A stretch of 64,000 nt of DNA from Actinobacillus porcitonsillarum. GTDB taxonomy: Bacteria; Pseudomonadota; Gammaproteobacteria; Enterobacterales; Pasteurellaceae. The stretch spans positions 1,375,001 to 1,439,000 of the forward strand of contig NZ_CP029206.1 of NCBI RefSeq assembly GCF_003101015.1, given 5' to 3'. Below the pieces are notes generated by a model. It did no database searches and was not told the origin of the DNA. It worked only from the letters and a program-made list of their open reading frames with translations. Position 1 is the first letter of the stretch. Each line of letters begins with the position of its first letter. This document shows positions 19,976-29,158 of this stretch, one piece after another. A program made the position numbers and the translations under genes.

Positions 19976-21262
19976 ATGTCAAAGAAAAAAGTTATTGATG
20001 AAACAGTAGAACAAGCGGTTGAAACTTCAGAAAATTTTGCAGAAGAACTTGCAAAACAAGAAGAAAATACGACCGCTTCTGAACCCGTTTCAAAACAACC
20101 TGAACAAGTGATTGTTAAAAAAGGTGGGACAGGGATTGCTTTATTGGCCCTATTAGTTGCATTAGGTATTGGTGGTGCCGGTTACTACTTCGGTTCACAA
20201 AAATTAGTTGAGGTAGAAAATCAGCTACAACAATTAGCCCAAAAGACTTCACAACAAGCGCCATTAGAGCAGGCTTCTTTTGATAAAGAAAAAGCACAAA
20301 TTAATGAGTTAGCGACAGCTTACGAGAAAGCGCAAGCTCGTATTGCCCAATTAGAACAAGAGCAATCTTCCTATTCGAACCAAATTGTAGGGCTTCAATC
20401 TCAAATTCAACGTTTGGGAAATAATGCACCACAAGTAGACTCAAGTGCTTGGGTATTATCAGATGCGAACTTTTTATTAAATAATGCAGTAAGAAAGTTA
20501 GTCGTAGATACGGATGTTGAAACGGCAAAAAGTTTATTATTAGAAGCGGATAGTGTATTAAGTAAAATTGCTAATCCACAAATTACCTTAGTAAGAAATG
20601 CGATTAAGGCTGATTTGGTAAGTTTGAATAATGTTAATCAAGTGGATCAAAATGCATTAATGCAACGCTTAACAACGTTAGCAAATAGTTTAGATGATCT
20701 GCCAATGGTGGATAATGATGCACAAGAAAATCAAAGTTCGGAGAATGTCAGTGATTCGATTGATGATTGGCAACAAAACATTGAAAAAACAGCAAATTCT
20801 TTCTTAGATAAATTTATTCGTGTGAGCGATAAAAATAAAGCAGAAGAAAAAGTCTTTATTGCACCGAACCAAGAAGTTTATTTAAGAGAAAATATACGTT
20901 TACGTTTACAAATTGCGATTTTAGCGATTCCTCGTCAGCAAAATGAGCTCTATAAGAAATCATTAGATGCGGTAAGCACTTGGATTCGTAGCTACTTTGA
21001 CACACAAAATGAGAATGTGAAAAACTTCTTAAAATCACTTGATGAATTAAGTGAGCAAACAATTTACATTGATGTACCTGAAAAATTACAAAGTGTCGCT
21101 GTTCTTAACGATATTTTGAAGAAAGAACCTCAAAAAGTAGAAAAAATTGAGATTAAAGAAGAAAAAGCATTAGTTGAACCGGCTGTTGAAGCCCCTAAAG
21201 TGGAAGACGTTGCAACACCAACGGATAAACCGGCAGAAGCACCTGCTGCGGTACAACAATAG
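19976..21262 (+). CDS. hemX: HemX, membrane protein of the haem operon
   Basis: Protein of the HemX family, sometimes labelled a uroporphyrinogen methyltransferase, although no methyltransferase motif is visible. Start 19976 is chosen over 19943 because GAGGTAA lies at 19967-19973. 428 residues: acidic cytoplasmic N-terminus, one membrane segment GIALLALLVALGIGGAGYYFG (about residues 53-73), then a coiled-coil periplasmic region rich in Q, E and A, and a Pro/Ala/Glu-rich tail. Thought to act with HemY; role unproven. Confidence 0.9.
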   Translation: MSKKKVIDETVEQAVETSENFAEELAKQEENTTASEPVSKQPEQVIVKKGGTGIALLALLVALGIGGAGYYFGSQKLVEVENQLQQLAQKTSQQAPLEQASFDKEKAQINELATAYEKAQARIAQLEQEQSSYSNQIVGLQSQIQRLGNNAPQVDSSAWVLSDANFLLNNAVRKLVVDTDVETAKSLLLEADSVLSKIANPQITLVRNAIKADLVSLNNVNQVDQNALMQRLTTLANSLDDLPMVDNDAQENQSSENVSDSIDDWQQNIEKTANSFLDKFIRVSDKNKAEEKVFIAPNQEVYLRENIRLRLQIAILAIPRQQNELYKKSLDAVSTWIRSYFDTQNENVKNFLKSLDELSEQTIYIDVPEKLQSVAVLNDILKKEPQKVEKIEIKEEKALVEPAVEAPKVEDVATPTDKPAEAPAAVQQ

Positions 21263-21271
21263 GAGGCAACT

Positions 21272-22522
21272 ATGTTTCGTGTTCTTTTCTTAATGTTATT
21301 AGTGCTTGCTGCACTTATTGCAGGGCCTTATTTGGCAGGTCATCAAGGTTATGTCCGTATCGAAACGGATACAAAAGTTATCGAAATGAGTTTAGTTATG
21401 CTCGTGGTATTTTTTGTATCTGCAATGGCGGTTTTATATGCTGTTGAATGGGCGATTACTCGTTTTTGCCGTTTAAGCAAAGGTTCTTACGATTGGTTCT
21501 TTAACCGCAAACATAAGAATGCTCAGCAAGAAACCTTAGAAGGTTTAATGCGCATGAGTGAAGGGGATTATTCCAAAGCTGAAAAATTATTTAGTAAAAA
21601 TGCCAAATATGCAGATGAACCAGTATTAAATCTGATTAAAGCGGCAGAAGCAGCGCAACAACGAGGCGATGATTTTGAAGCAAATCGATATTTAATTGAA
21701 GCAAGCAAATTAGGTGGCATGAATAATGTTGCGGTGGAATTAGCTCGAGCGAAAATTTTAGTTCAACAAGGCAAATTACCGGCAGCACGTAGTGCAATTG
21801 ATAGCTTGCTTGAATTAGCTCCGAATAATACAGAAGTATTGCGTTTAGCAATCCGTATTTACCAAGATTCAAAAGCATACATTGCTTTAGATAGTATTTT
21901 AGAAGCAATTGGTCAACGTAGTTTCTTATCAACTGAAGAATATGAAATGTTAGAACATTTTGTCGATGATGGATTACTTGATGAAGTTATGAATGAAACC
22001 GGACAAGATGGCTTATTACGTTGGTGGGAGGAACAACCAAGTCGCCGCCGTAAATCGGTTTATGCACGTGTTGGCTTAATCAAACGCTTGATTGATAGTG
22101 ATGATCATGAATCAGCACAAGAGTTGGCATTAGAAACCTTGAAAAAATACGAAGATGAGCAACTTGTTCCATTATTTGAACAACTTACTCGCTTACAAAT
22201 TGATGAAAATGCTAAATTAGTTAAAGTGTTAGCAAAACGTGCTTCAAAAGCGGAAACAAAATATACGGATGATTATGCGAGAGCATTAGGCTATATTTAT
22301 GCGCGCGAAGGACGATTTGAACAATCTAAAGCGCAGTTTATTATCTTGCTTGACCACGAAGAGTGCATTGCAAATGACCGTATCATGGCGCTTTATGTGG
22401 CAGAGCGTACGGGAGACCTTGCATTAGCAGAACGTATTCGCCAAATTAACTTAAAAGAAGTTAATTTGAAAGATGCAAGTCAAGAGCCTGTGGTTGCATT
22501 GATTGAGCATACTGATAATTAG
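21272..22522 (+). CDS. hemY: HemY, TPR-containing inner-membrane protein
   Basis: HemY_N-type protein with two N-terminal membrane helices (about residues 1-20 and 40-65) followed by TPR-like helical repeats; 416 residues. Not related to HemY-type protoporphyrinogen oxidase. The motif RLSKGSYDWFFNRKHKNAQQETLEGLMRMSEGDY marks the start of the soluble part. Last gene of the hem operon; SD AGGAGG at 21262-21267 lies just before it, and a bidirectional terminator follows. Confidence 0.92.
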   Translation: MFRVLFLMLLVLAALIAGPYLAGHQGYVRIETDTKVIEMSLVMLVVFFVSAMAVLYAVEWAITRFCRLSKGSYDWFFNRKHKNAQQETLEGLMRMSEGDYSKAEKLFSKNAKYADEPVLNLIKAAEAAQQRGDDFEANRYLIEASKLGGMNNVAVELARAKILVQQGKLPAARSAIDSLLELAPNNTEVLRLAIRIYQDSKAYIALDSILEAIGQRSFLSTEEYEMLEHFVDDGLLDEVMNETGQDGLLRWWEEQPSRRRKSVYARVGLIKRLIDSDDHESAQELALETLKKYEDEQLVPLFEQLTRLQIDENAKLVKVLAKRASKAETKYTDDYARALGYIYAREGRFEQSKAQFIILLDHEECIANDRIMALYVAERTGDLALAERIRQINLKEVNLKDASQEPVVALIEHTDN

Positions 22523-22535
22523 GTTTAATCCATAG

Positions 22536-22576
22536 AAAAAAGCCGTTTTATACTTTTGTGTAAAACGGCTTTTCGT
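22536..22576. terminator. Bidirectional terminator between hemY and ruvX
   Basis: AAAAAAGCCGTTTTA / TAAAACGGCTTTT hairpin between convergent genes, with T-runs on both strands. Confidence 0.85.
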
Positions 22577-22583
22577 TTATTGA

Positions 22584-23006
22584 CTAATAGCCAGTTTGGT
22601 TTTCAAACCAACTTTCTAAAATTAAGCAAGCTGAAATGGCATCGACTTTGCCTTTTTTTAATGCTTTATAGCCACCTCGGGAAAAAATTTCAGCTTTAGC
22701 TTCTACGGTGGTTAAGCGTTCATCTTGCAACTCAACGGGTAAATTAAATCGCCCATTTAATCGGTTAGCGAACTTTTTAGCACGTTGCGTAAGGGGTTGC
22801 TCCGTTCCATCCATATTGAGAGGTAATCCGACAACTAATACATCGGGTTGCCATTCTTGAATAACTTTTTCAATTTGTGCCCAGTCCGGAATACCGTCTT
22901 GTGCTTTAAATGCGGGTAAGCCTTGTGCGGTGCCGGTAATACTTTGCCCAACAGCACAACCAATACTGTAAGTGCCAAAATCAAAAGCAAGAACCGTTTT
23001 TGTCAT
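22584..23006 (-). CDS. ruvX: RuvX/YqgF family RNase H-fold protein
   Basis: Putative Holliday-junction resolvase; members also act in 16S rRNA 5' processing. 140 residues from the ATG at 23006, the start that gives the family N-terminus [13 protein letters not shown]; a longer frame reaches 23051 but runs into ampD. Conserved [25 protein letters not shown] and the final acidic [17 protein letters not shown]. Its ATG overlaps the ampD stop (ATGA), implying coupling. Confidence 0.94.
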   Translation of the reverse strand: MTKTVLAFDFGTYSIGCAVGQSITGTAQGLPAFKAQDGIPDWAQIEKVIQEWQPDVLVVGLPLNMDGTEQPLTQRAKKFANRLNGRFNLPVELQDERLTTVEAKAEIFSRGGYKALKKGKVDAISACLILESWFENQTGY

Positions 23007-23563
23007 CGCTTTAATTCCTCTTTTTTTAATAATAAATGATAATAATCCCATGCAAAATAACGACCGGGATCTTGCTTTCTACCAGGGGAAATATGCTGAT
23101 GTCCGGTAATTCGATAATCCGTAATCAATGGATATTCCGCTTGAATAGTACGAGTTAATTTTGCCAAAGTTTGATATTGTGCTTCTGTAAAAGGTTGGTT
23201 ATTCGAACCCTCTAATTCAATGCCGATTGAAAATTCATTACATTTCTCACGTCTTTCAAAGCAAGATAAACCTGCATGCCACGCCATCTGGTTGAAATTA
23301 ACATATTGCGTAACTTCACCTTGACGATTGATTAAGCAATGAGCAGAAACTCGGAGATCTTTGATTTCTTGAAAATAAGGATGCACATTGGGATCTAATT
23401 TCCCTTGGAAAAAGAGATCGATAAAATTTTCGCCAAATTGTTCAGGTGGTAAGCTAATATAATGAATCACTAAGAGTGAAATATCTTTGGGATCAGGTCG
23501 CTCATTAAAATGAGGGGAGGCGACTTGCCTATGTTCAGTAAGAACACCATCTTTTATTTGCAT
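23003..23563 (-). CDS. ampD: 1,6-anhydro-N-acetylmuramyl-L-alanine amidase
   Basis: Zinc amidase of the cytoplasm that removes the peptide from anhydroMurNAc during wall recycling; its loss derepresses AmpC in species having AmpR. 186 residues. Zinc ligands: [15 protein letters not shown] (His near residue 34), and [24 protein letters not shown] (His and the SPGRKxDPG motif). No ampC or ampR in the window. Confidence 0.96.
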   Translation of the reverse strand: MQIKDGVLTEHRQVASPHFNERPDPKDISLLVIHYISLPPEQFGENFIDLFFQGKLDPNVHPYFQEIKDLRVSAHCLINRQGEVTQYVNFNQMAWHAGLSCFERREKCNEFSIGIELEGSNNQPFTEAQYQTLAKLTRTIQAEYPLITDYRITGHQHISPGRKQDPGRYFAWDYYHLLLKKEELKR

Positions 23564-23650
23564 TTTCTTCTCGTTGCATAAGGGATTTATGGTAGAATTT
23601 TAGCAAAATTTTACCGCTTATACAGCGATAACAGTAAAAAGAGAATTTGT

Positions 23651-24493
23651 ATGTTAAGTTACCGCCACAGCTTTCACGCTGGAAATCACGCCGATGTTTT
23701 AAAACACATTGTGCAACTCCTTATTTTGCAATCATTAAAACAGAAAGAGAAAGGTTTTCTCTATTTAGATACACACTCTGGTGTAGGTCGTTATAGTTTA
23801 TTGAGTGCCGAGTCAGAAAAAACAGGGGAATATTTAGAAGGGGTTGCTCGTTTATGGGAACGAAATGATCTCCCTGAAGAAGTTGCGCTTTATATTGATG
23901 AGTTAAAGAAAATTAATCGTGGCGAAAAATTAAAGTATTATGCAGGTTCGCCATTATTAGCGGTGCAACAACTTAGAGAGCAAGATCGTGCGATTCTTAC
24001 GGAATTACACCCCAATGATTTTCCACTGCTACGCCAAGAATTTGCGAAAGCCAAAAATGTAGTAACGAAGCGAGAAAATGGTTTCCAACAATTGAAATCG
24101 GCATTACCACCGAAAGAACGCCGTGGTTTTGTGCTGATTGATCCCCCTTATGAACTGAAAGAAGATTACGAGTTAGTGGTAAAAGCGATTGAAGAAGGCT
24201 ACAAACGCTTTGCTACAGGAACCTATGCAATTTGGTATCCTGTGGTGTTACGCCAGCATACCAAAAGAATTGTTCGTGGCTTGCAAAACACAGGAATTCG
24301 TAAAATTTTACAAATAGAGTTAGCGGTACGTCCTGATTCAGATCAACGAGGCATGACGGCAAGCGGTATGATTGTGATCAATCCACCTTGGCAACTAGAA
24401 GCTCAAATGAAAAAAATCTTGCCATATTTAACCGAAGTGCTTGTGCCAGAAGGTACTGGTAGTTGGACGGTTGAATGGATTACGCCTGAATAA
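23651..24493 (+). CDS. rlmJ: 23S rRNA (adenine-2030-N6)-methyltransferase
   Basis: Methylates A2030 of 23S rRNA. 280 residues. N-terminal MLSYRHSFHAGNHADVLKH is the family hallmark, followed by the SAM site YLDTHSGVGRY and the catalytic IDPPYE motif (about residue 163). Divergent from ampD; 87 bases lie between the two start codons. Confidence 0.96.
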   Translation: MLSYRHSFHAGNHADVLKHIVQLLILQSLKQKEKGFLYLDTHSGVGRYSLLSAESEKTGEYLEGVARLWERNDLPEEVALYIDELKKINRGEKLKYYAGSPLLAVQQLREQDRAILTELHPNDFPLLRQEFAKAKNVVTKRENGFQQLKSALPPKERRGFVLIDPPYELKEDYELVVKAIEEGYKRFATGTYAIWYPVVLRQHTKRIVRGLQNTGIRKILQIELAVRPDSDQRGMTASGMIVINPPWQLEAQMKKILPYLTEVLVPEGTGSWTVEWITPE

Positions 24494-24555
24494 ACATGAT
24501 TATTTTAATAAGCGGTTATTTTTAATCAATATTTTGCAATTTTGGGAAGAAAACA

Positions 24556-25197
24556 ATGGAACAATACAAACACGATTTTATTGAATTTGCACTAAGCCGT
24601 AATGTCTTAAAATTTGGCGAATTTACTTTAAAATCCGGCAGACAGAGCCCTTATTTCTTTAATGCCGGATTATTTAATACTGGGCGTGATTTAGCAAAAT
24701 TAGGTGAATACTACGCTCAGGCTATTCAAGCCAGCCAAATTGATTATGACGTATTATTCGGACCAGCCTATAAAGGGATTCCAATTGCAACAACTGTCGC
24801 TGTTGCTTTAGCAAATCAGTTTAATGTGGATAAACCTTGCTGTTTTAACCGTAAAGAAGCGAAAGATCACGGCGAAGGCGGAAATTTGATTGGTAGCCCA
24901 TTAAACGGAAAAATTCTGTTGGTGGATGACGTCATTACTGCAGGTACGGCAATCCGTGAGTCAATGGAAATTATCAATGCTAATAATGCAACCCTTGCAG
25001 GTGTGATGATTGCGTTAAACCGTAAAGAGAAAGGCAAAGGCGAACTCTCTGCTATTCAAGAAGTTGAACGTGATTATGGTTGCAAAGTCTTTTCCATTAT
25101 TGATTTTGATGATTTAGTTCAATTTATTGAAAAATCAGATAAATATGCCCCTTATTTGGCTTCAATGCGAGCTTATCGTGAGCAATATGGCGTGTAA
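24556..25197 (+). CDS. pyrE: Orotate phosphoribosyltransferase
   Basis: Makes OMP from orotate and PRPP. 213 residues. Conserved [31 protein letters not shown] and the PRPP loop [17 protein letters not shown]. An uptake-type core (AAGCGGTTATTTTT) lies in the promoter gap. An IS30-family element begins about 11 bases after the stop, and the hairpin beyond the IS probably was the pyrE terminator. Confidence 0.97.
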   Translation: MEQYKHDFIEFALSRNVLKFGEFTLKSGRQSPYFFNAGLFNTGRDLAKLGEYYAQAIQASQIDYDVLFGPAYKGIPIATTVAVALANQFNVDKPCCFNRKEAKDHGEGGNLIGSPLNGKILLVDDVITAGTAIRESMEIINANNATLAGVMIALNRKEKGKGELSAIQEVERDYGCKVFSIIDFDDLVQFIEKSDKYAPYLASMRAYREQYGV

Positions 25198-25207
25198 TCA
25201 TGACTCT

Positions 25208-26273
25208 TGAATTGTCAAACCAAGTGCAACGATTTTTTGAAGTAAACTTCATAAGGTGTTTTCCAACCTAAACATTTACGTGGTCGTAAATTCAGTTTAT
25301 TGATCACCTGTTGAATATCAACTTCGCTCCACTGATTGATGTCTTGGTGCTTCGGAAAGTATTCACGAAGTAACCCATTTGTATTTTCATTCGTTCCCCG
25401 TGTCCACGGTTGATGCGGCTCGGGGAAGTAAAATTCTACACCCAGTGCTTCTGTTACCAAACGATGTTGGGCAAATTCTTTACCACGGTCTGGCGTAATT
25501 GACCGCAATATATGTGAATCCAGCAATTCAATCATGGCTTTTTGGACTGCTTCGGCTTTTTTGGCAGGAATTTTCTTCACCAACTCAAAACGACTTTTGC
25601 GTTCCGTCAGCGTCAGCAAACAAGCTCCACCCGCTTTACCCAGTACGGTATCGGCTTCCCAATGTCCAAAGCGACTGCGATTTTGCGCCGAAATGGGACG
25701 GTCGTTCAAATGGTTGGATATCTGAATTTTGCCACGTTTTTCATGATGATTTTTTGTATGCCGTGTTTTGCCTTTGTGGCGCAGTTTGCGACTGGCTTTG
25801 CGTTCGCCTATATCAAACAACCCTGAATAAATACCACGATAAATGGTTGAATAACTAATGGATAATTCAGATTTTTCCAATTTTAATCGTGCGCTGATTT
25901 GTTCGGGCGACCAGTTTTCTGTCAGAAACTTTTCTTGCACCAAATTGAAATATTCAGGCTGCTCTAATTTGCGCTGTGCTTTGCTATTTTGACGATGCTT
26001 CAAATAGCTGTTTTGTGCGTTCGTTGCACTGTAGCTTTCTAGAGCGTGTCGTTTCAGCTCGCGAGAAATGGTGCTGGAGCTACGTCCCAGTGCTTTGGCA
26101 ATTTCTGCTTGTTTTTTGCCCTGTGCGAGTAAAATCATTATCTTTTCTCGCTCGTTTATTGTAAGATGTCGGTAGGAAGTACTCATCATTTGGAAGTGGT
26201 TTTTGTGTGGAAACAAAATTATATTCTAGTTGATGAGTACTTCTTTTTTTGTTGCACTTGGATTGTAAATTCA
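25208..26273. mobile_element. IS30-family insertion sequence
   Basis: About 1.07 kb. The ends are imperfect inverted repeats: TGAATT-xx-CAA-x-CCAAGTGCAAC at 25208-25230 and its complement at 26251-26273 (20 of 23 positions agree). One transposase gene fills it. A target duplication is not certain: AAT occurs near both ends but only if the repeats are trimmed unevenly. The size and ends resemble IS1655-like elements; that identification is from memory and needs a database check. It sits between pyrE and a terminator-like hairpin. Confidence 0.85.
25215..26189 (-). CDS. IS30-family DDE transposase
   Basis: Start 26189 (or ATG 26186) gives MMSTSYRHLTINEREKI; the frame extends to a TTG at 26216 but without good support. 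About 324 residues. N-terminal helix-turn-helix IAKALGRSSSTISREL, then the IS30 catalytic core: GHWEADTVLG (first D), SITPDRGKEFAQH (second D), and PHQPWTRGTNENTNGLLREYFPK (E). No frameshift or stop is seen, so it looks intact. Its start codon lies in a 13-base inverted repeat. Confidence 0.93.
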   Translation of the reverse strand: MMSTSYRHLTINEREKIMILLAQGKKQAEIAKALGRSSSTISRELKRHALESYSATNAQNSYLKHRQNSKAQRKLEQPEYFNLVQEKFLTENWSPEQISARLKLEKSELSISYSTIYRGIYSGLFDIGERKASRKLRHKGKTRHTKNHHEKRGKIQISNHLNDRPISAQNRSRFGHWEADTVLGKAGGACLLTLTERKSRFELVKKIPAKKAEAVQKAMIELLDSHILRSITPDRGKEFAQHRLVTEALGVEFYFPEPHQPWTRGTNENTNGLLREYFPKHQDINQWSEVDIQQVINKLNLRPRKCLGWKTPYEVYFKKSLHLV

Positions 26274-26280
26274 GCCTAAT

Positions 26281-26327
26281 AAAATAACCGCTTGTTTCTA
26301 TAATTTAAACAAGCGGTTATTTTTTTA
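26281..26327 (+). terminator. Terminator made from inverted uptake sequences, probably once of pyrE
   Basis: AAAATAACCGCTTGTTT / AAACAAGCGGTTATTTT hairpin with a long T-run. It follows the IS directly. The 249 bases between IS transposase and the next gene also contain a smaller hairpin GGCTA-aata-TAGCC-TTTTT near 26380. Confidence 0.82.
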
Positions 26328-26465
26328 TCTTTTTTACAATATGAAATTCATTCATATTAAAAAGGAAAATAATTCAGCGGCTAAATATAGCCTTTTTATT
26401 GCCGAAGTGAAAAGATTCCCTTAGGATTAAAGACACAAAATTAAACCAATAATAAGGAGAATAAA

Positions 26466-27551
26466 ATGGCTAAAACATTACCTTTACATGCAGATACCGT
26501 TGGATCGTATTTACGTACAGATGCTTGGAAACAGGCTCATGCAGACTATAAAGCAGGTAAAATTTCATTAGAAGCCCGTGATGAAATTGTTGAGCAAGAG
26601 GTTAAAAATTTAGTTGAAGCACAATTAGCCGCCGGAATTCAGGTGGTTACCGATGGTGAATTTCATCGCTCTTGGTGGCATATTGATTTCTTAGAAAATT
26701 TAAACGGCATTGAAGGTTATGTGCCAGAAAAAGCCTATGCATTTAAAGGTGTAGAGGTTCGTCCTTATAATACTCGTTGTTGTGGTAAAGTTTCTTGGAA
26801 TCCAAATCACCCTTTTATTGCGCATTTTAAAAAGTTTAATGCGATTGTTGCAGGGCGAGCTGTGGCGAAATTTACTATTCCGAGCCCAAATCAATTGATG
26901 TACCCAATTCAATGGGATACCGGTGTTTATGCAACACGTGAAGAATTTGCCAAAGATGTACAGCAAGCTTATAAAGAGGCAATTAAAGCATTTTATGAAG
27001 CCGGTTGTCGTTATTTACAAATTGACGATGTTTACTGGGGTTCACTTTGTAACAATTACCAGCAACCGACTTTTGAAGCCGATAAAGCACAAGCGGTGGC
27101 AAACATTCAGGCTATTTTAGCCGATAAACCGGCAGATTTAACCATTACAACACACGTTTGCCGTGGTAACTATAAATCTTCTTATCTTCTAAGCGGAGCT
27201 TACGATCCTATTGCTGATGGGTTATTTGCCCAAACCAATTATGATGGCTATTTCCTTGAATATGATGATGAACGTTCCGGCGGTTTTGAGCCTCTCAAAC
27301 ATTTTGCTAATAATAAAGGGCGAGTTGTATTAGGCTTAATCAGTTCTAAATTCCCTGAACTTGAAGATAAAGAACAAATTAAAGCCCGTATTTTGGAAGC
27401 GGCAAAATACGTGCCATTAGAGCAACTTTGCTTAAGTCCACAATGTGGCTTTGCATCTACTGAAGAAGGAAATATTATGACCGAAGCCCAACAATGGGCA
27501 AAAGTCCGCCATGTGGAAGAAATTGCTAAAGAAATTTGGGGCGAAGATTAG
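26466..27551 (+). CDS. MetE C-terminal-like (cobalamin-independent) methyltransferase
   Basis: A 361-residue protein of the UROD/MetE-like fold resembling only the catalytic C-terminal half of MetE (COG0620). Zinc-site residues are plausible: His and Cys in TTHVCRGNY, Glu in YFLEYDDERSGGFEPL, and a late Cys in LCLSPQCGFAST. It lacks the MetE N-terminal domain, so it may use a methyl donor other than polyglutamyl-methyl-THF, or need a partner. SD AAGGAG precedes the ATG. Methionine synthesis is plausible but unproven. Confidence 0.82.
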   Translation: MAKTLPLHADTVGSYLRTDAWKQAHADYKAGKISLEARDEIVEQEVKNLVEAQLAAGIQVVTDGEFHRSWWHIDFLENLNGIEGYVPEKAYAFKGVEVRPYNTRCCGKVSWNPNHPFIAHFKKFNAIVAGRAVAKFTIPSPNQLMYPIQWDTGVYATREEFAKDVQQAYKEAIKAFYEAGCRYLQIDDVYWGSLCNNYQQPTFEADKAQAVANIQAILADKPADLTITTHVCRGNYKSSYLLSGAYDPIADGLFAQTNYDGYFLEYDDERSGGFEPLKHFANNKGRVVLGLISSKFPELEDKEQIKARILEAAKYVPLEQLCLSPQCGFASTEEGNIMTEAQQWAKVRHVEEIAKEIWGED

Positions 27552-27564
27552 TTAAAAGAGTAAT

Positions 27565-27616
27565 AAAAAAGACCGCTTGTGGAGTGCAGAGCAGAACGAC
27601 AAGCGGTCTTTTTTTT
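27565..27616. terminator. Bidirectional terminator from an inverted uptake-sequence pair
   Basis: AAAAAAGACCGCTTGT / ACAAGCGGTCTTTTTT inverted repeat between the MetE-like gene and convergent modB, with T-runs on both strands. Confidence 0.88.
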
Positions 27617-28310
27617 AGCTTATTTTTGCATATTTTTTCTGGCGTTCAGCCAACCATTCGGAAAGAAAAAGTGCCAATAGCGAAATCGCAATAGCAACAG
27701 CACAAAGGCGTGCGGCGGCAAGTTCACCGTTTGGCGTCTCGATAAAGGTAAATAATGCAGCCGGAATGGTTTGTGTTTGATTTGGTATATTGGAGACAAA
27801 GGTAATTGTTGCACCAAATTCACCTAGCGAACGGGCAAAACCTAACACCGCACCGGCAATAATTCCCGAAAATGAAAGGGGAAGATTAAGGGTAAAAAAG
27901 ACCTTAATCGGCGTTGCGCCTAAGGTTCTGGCTGCTTGTTCCAGCTTAGGATCAATCGCATCAAAGGCTAAGCGGATAGAACGAACCATAAGCGGAAATG
28001 CCATAACCATTGAGGCTAATACCGCTCCTTTCCAAGAAAAGCTAAACGAAAAGTGAAACCACTCCCATAGGTATTGCCCAATAACGCCTCGTTTTGCCAT
28101 TGAGATTAAAAGTAGATAGCCAATTACGACTGGGGGAAGTACCAAGGGTAAATGCACGATGCCATTGAGTAAATTTTTCCCCCAGAAATTTTTACGGGAG
28201 AGAAGCCAAGCAATCCAGATCGCAAAAGGTAAGGCTAGGATAATCGCAATAGAAGCGACTTTTAAACTCAAGAAAATGGCATTGAGTTCTTGTTGTGAAA
28301 ATGTCATCAT
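27615..28310 (-). CDS. modB: Molybdate ABC transporter permease ModB
   Basis: Inner-membrane channel for molybdate. About 231 residues from the paired ATGs at 28310/28307; the longer frame starts with TTG inside an uptake-type hairpin and is unlikely. About five membrane segments; the ABC-permease EAA loop appears as EQAARTLGATPIKVFFTLNLPLSFSGI and the ModB-typical ARSLGEFGATITFVSNIP follows. Downstream of modA, but no modC follows it here; modC is about 24 kb away. Confidence 0.95.
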   Translation of the reverse strand: MMTFSQQELNAIFLSLKVASIAIILALPFAIWIAWLLSRKNFWGKNLLNGIVHLPLVLPPVVIGYLLLISMAKRGVIGQYLWEWFHFSFSFSWKGAVLASMVMAFPLMVRSIRLAFDAIDPKLEQAARTLGATPIKVFFTLNLPLSFSGIIAGAVLGFARSLGEFGATITFVSNIPNQTQTIPAALFTFIETPNGELAAARLCAVAIAISLLALFLSEWLAERQKKYAKIS

Positions 28311-28322
28311 CAGAAAACCAAG

Positions 28323-28360
28323 CAAGCGGTCGTAAAATATTTTAAGATTACGACCGCTTG
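28323..28360 (-). terminator. Hairpin between modA and modB (inverted uptake cores)
   Basis: CAAGCGGTCGTAA / TTACGACCGCTTG forms a 13-base stem in the 62-base gap between modA and modB. The U-run is weak, so partial termination or mRNA processing, lowering modB relative to modA, is more likely than a full stop. Confidence 0.6.
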
Positions 28361-28372
28361 TATTTGTTGAGA

Positions 28373-29137
28373 TTATTGAACAGGGTAGAAACCGGCAGCT
28401 TCAAATTTTGCTTTAGCTTCAGGGGTTTTTAAAAAATCTAAAAATTTCTTCGCTTCAGGCTTGCTACTAGTGGTTGCTGCAGGGTAAACCACTTCGCCAT
28501 AGCTCTCTTGAGGGAACACCGCTACAATTTTCACTTTATCTGCGGATACTTTTGCATCCGTCGAATAAACAATACCTAAAGGCGCTTCATTGCGTTCAAC
28601 AAAAGATAACGCATCTCGCACATTTTTCGCTCGAGCAAGTTTGTTTTCAACATCGCCCCATACTTTGTAGTATTCAAGTGCTTTCTTCGCATATTTACCT
28701 GCCGGAACGTGATCTGGATCGCCCACAGAAAGATAGCTGTCGGCTAATTCTTTGCTGAAATTCACAGATTGAATATTCTCAGCTTGAATTTTGCTGGAAA
28801 TAGGTGCAATAAGTACAAGATCATTTTTGACTAATACTTCAACATTTTGGGTTTTGCTTGGTTGTTTTTCTTTAACGTAGTCCATCCATTTCGTATCTGC
28901 GGAAATAAACACATCGGCAGGCGCATCTTGTTCAATTTGTTTAGCTAAAACAGAAGAAGAAGCAAAAGAGAAGGTAACTTTATCTTGAGGATATTTTTGT
29001 TCGAAATCTTTATTGATTTCTTGCAAAACGTTAGTCATAGAAGCCGCTGCGAATACGGTAATATTTTCTGCAGAAGCGGTGGTTGAAAGTAAGGCAAAAG
29101 CACTTGTCAAAGCAAGTGTGGTTAATGTTTTTTTCAT
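28373..29137 (-). CDS. modA: Molybdate-binding periplasmic protein ModA
   Basis: Captures molybdate or tungstate in the periplasm for ModB/ModC. ATG 29137 is chosen (SD AAGGAAC), giving 254 residues with signal peptide MKKTLTTLALTSAFALLSTTASA; an in-frame extension to 29224 is out of frame with any SD and spoils the signal. Mature start ENITVFAAASMTNVLQEI is typical, as are FASSSVLAKQI and DVFISADTKWMDY. Its leader (29138-29234) holds overlapping inverted repeats. Confidence 0.95.
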   Translation of the reverse strand: MKKTLTTLALTSAFALLSTTASAENITVFAAASMTNVLQEINKDFEQKYPQDKVTFSFASSSVLAKQIEQDAPADVFISADTKWMDYVKEKQPSKTQNVEVLVKNDLVLIAPISSKIQAENIQSVNFSKELADSYLSVGDPDHVPAGKYAKKALEYYKVWGDVENKLARAKNVRDALSFVERNEAPLGIVYSTDAKVSADKVKIVAVFPQESYGEVVYPAATTSSKPEAKKFLDFLKTPEAKAKFEAAGFYPVQ

Positions 29138-29158
29138 ACTAAGTTCCTTAAATAATTG

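Noticed and set aside
25499..25858. Plus-strand open frames inside the IS30 element
   Set aside because: They are antisense to the catalytic core of the transposase and lack start signals.
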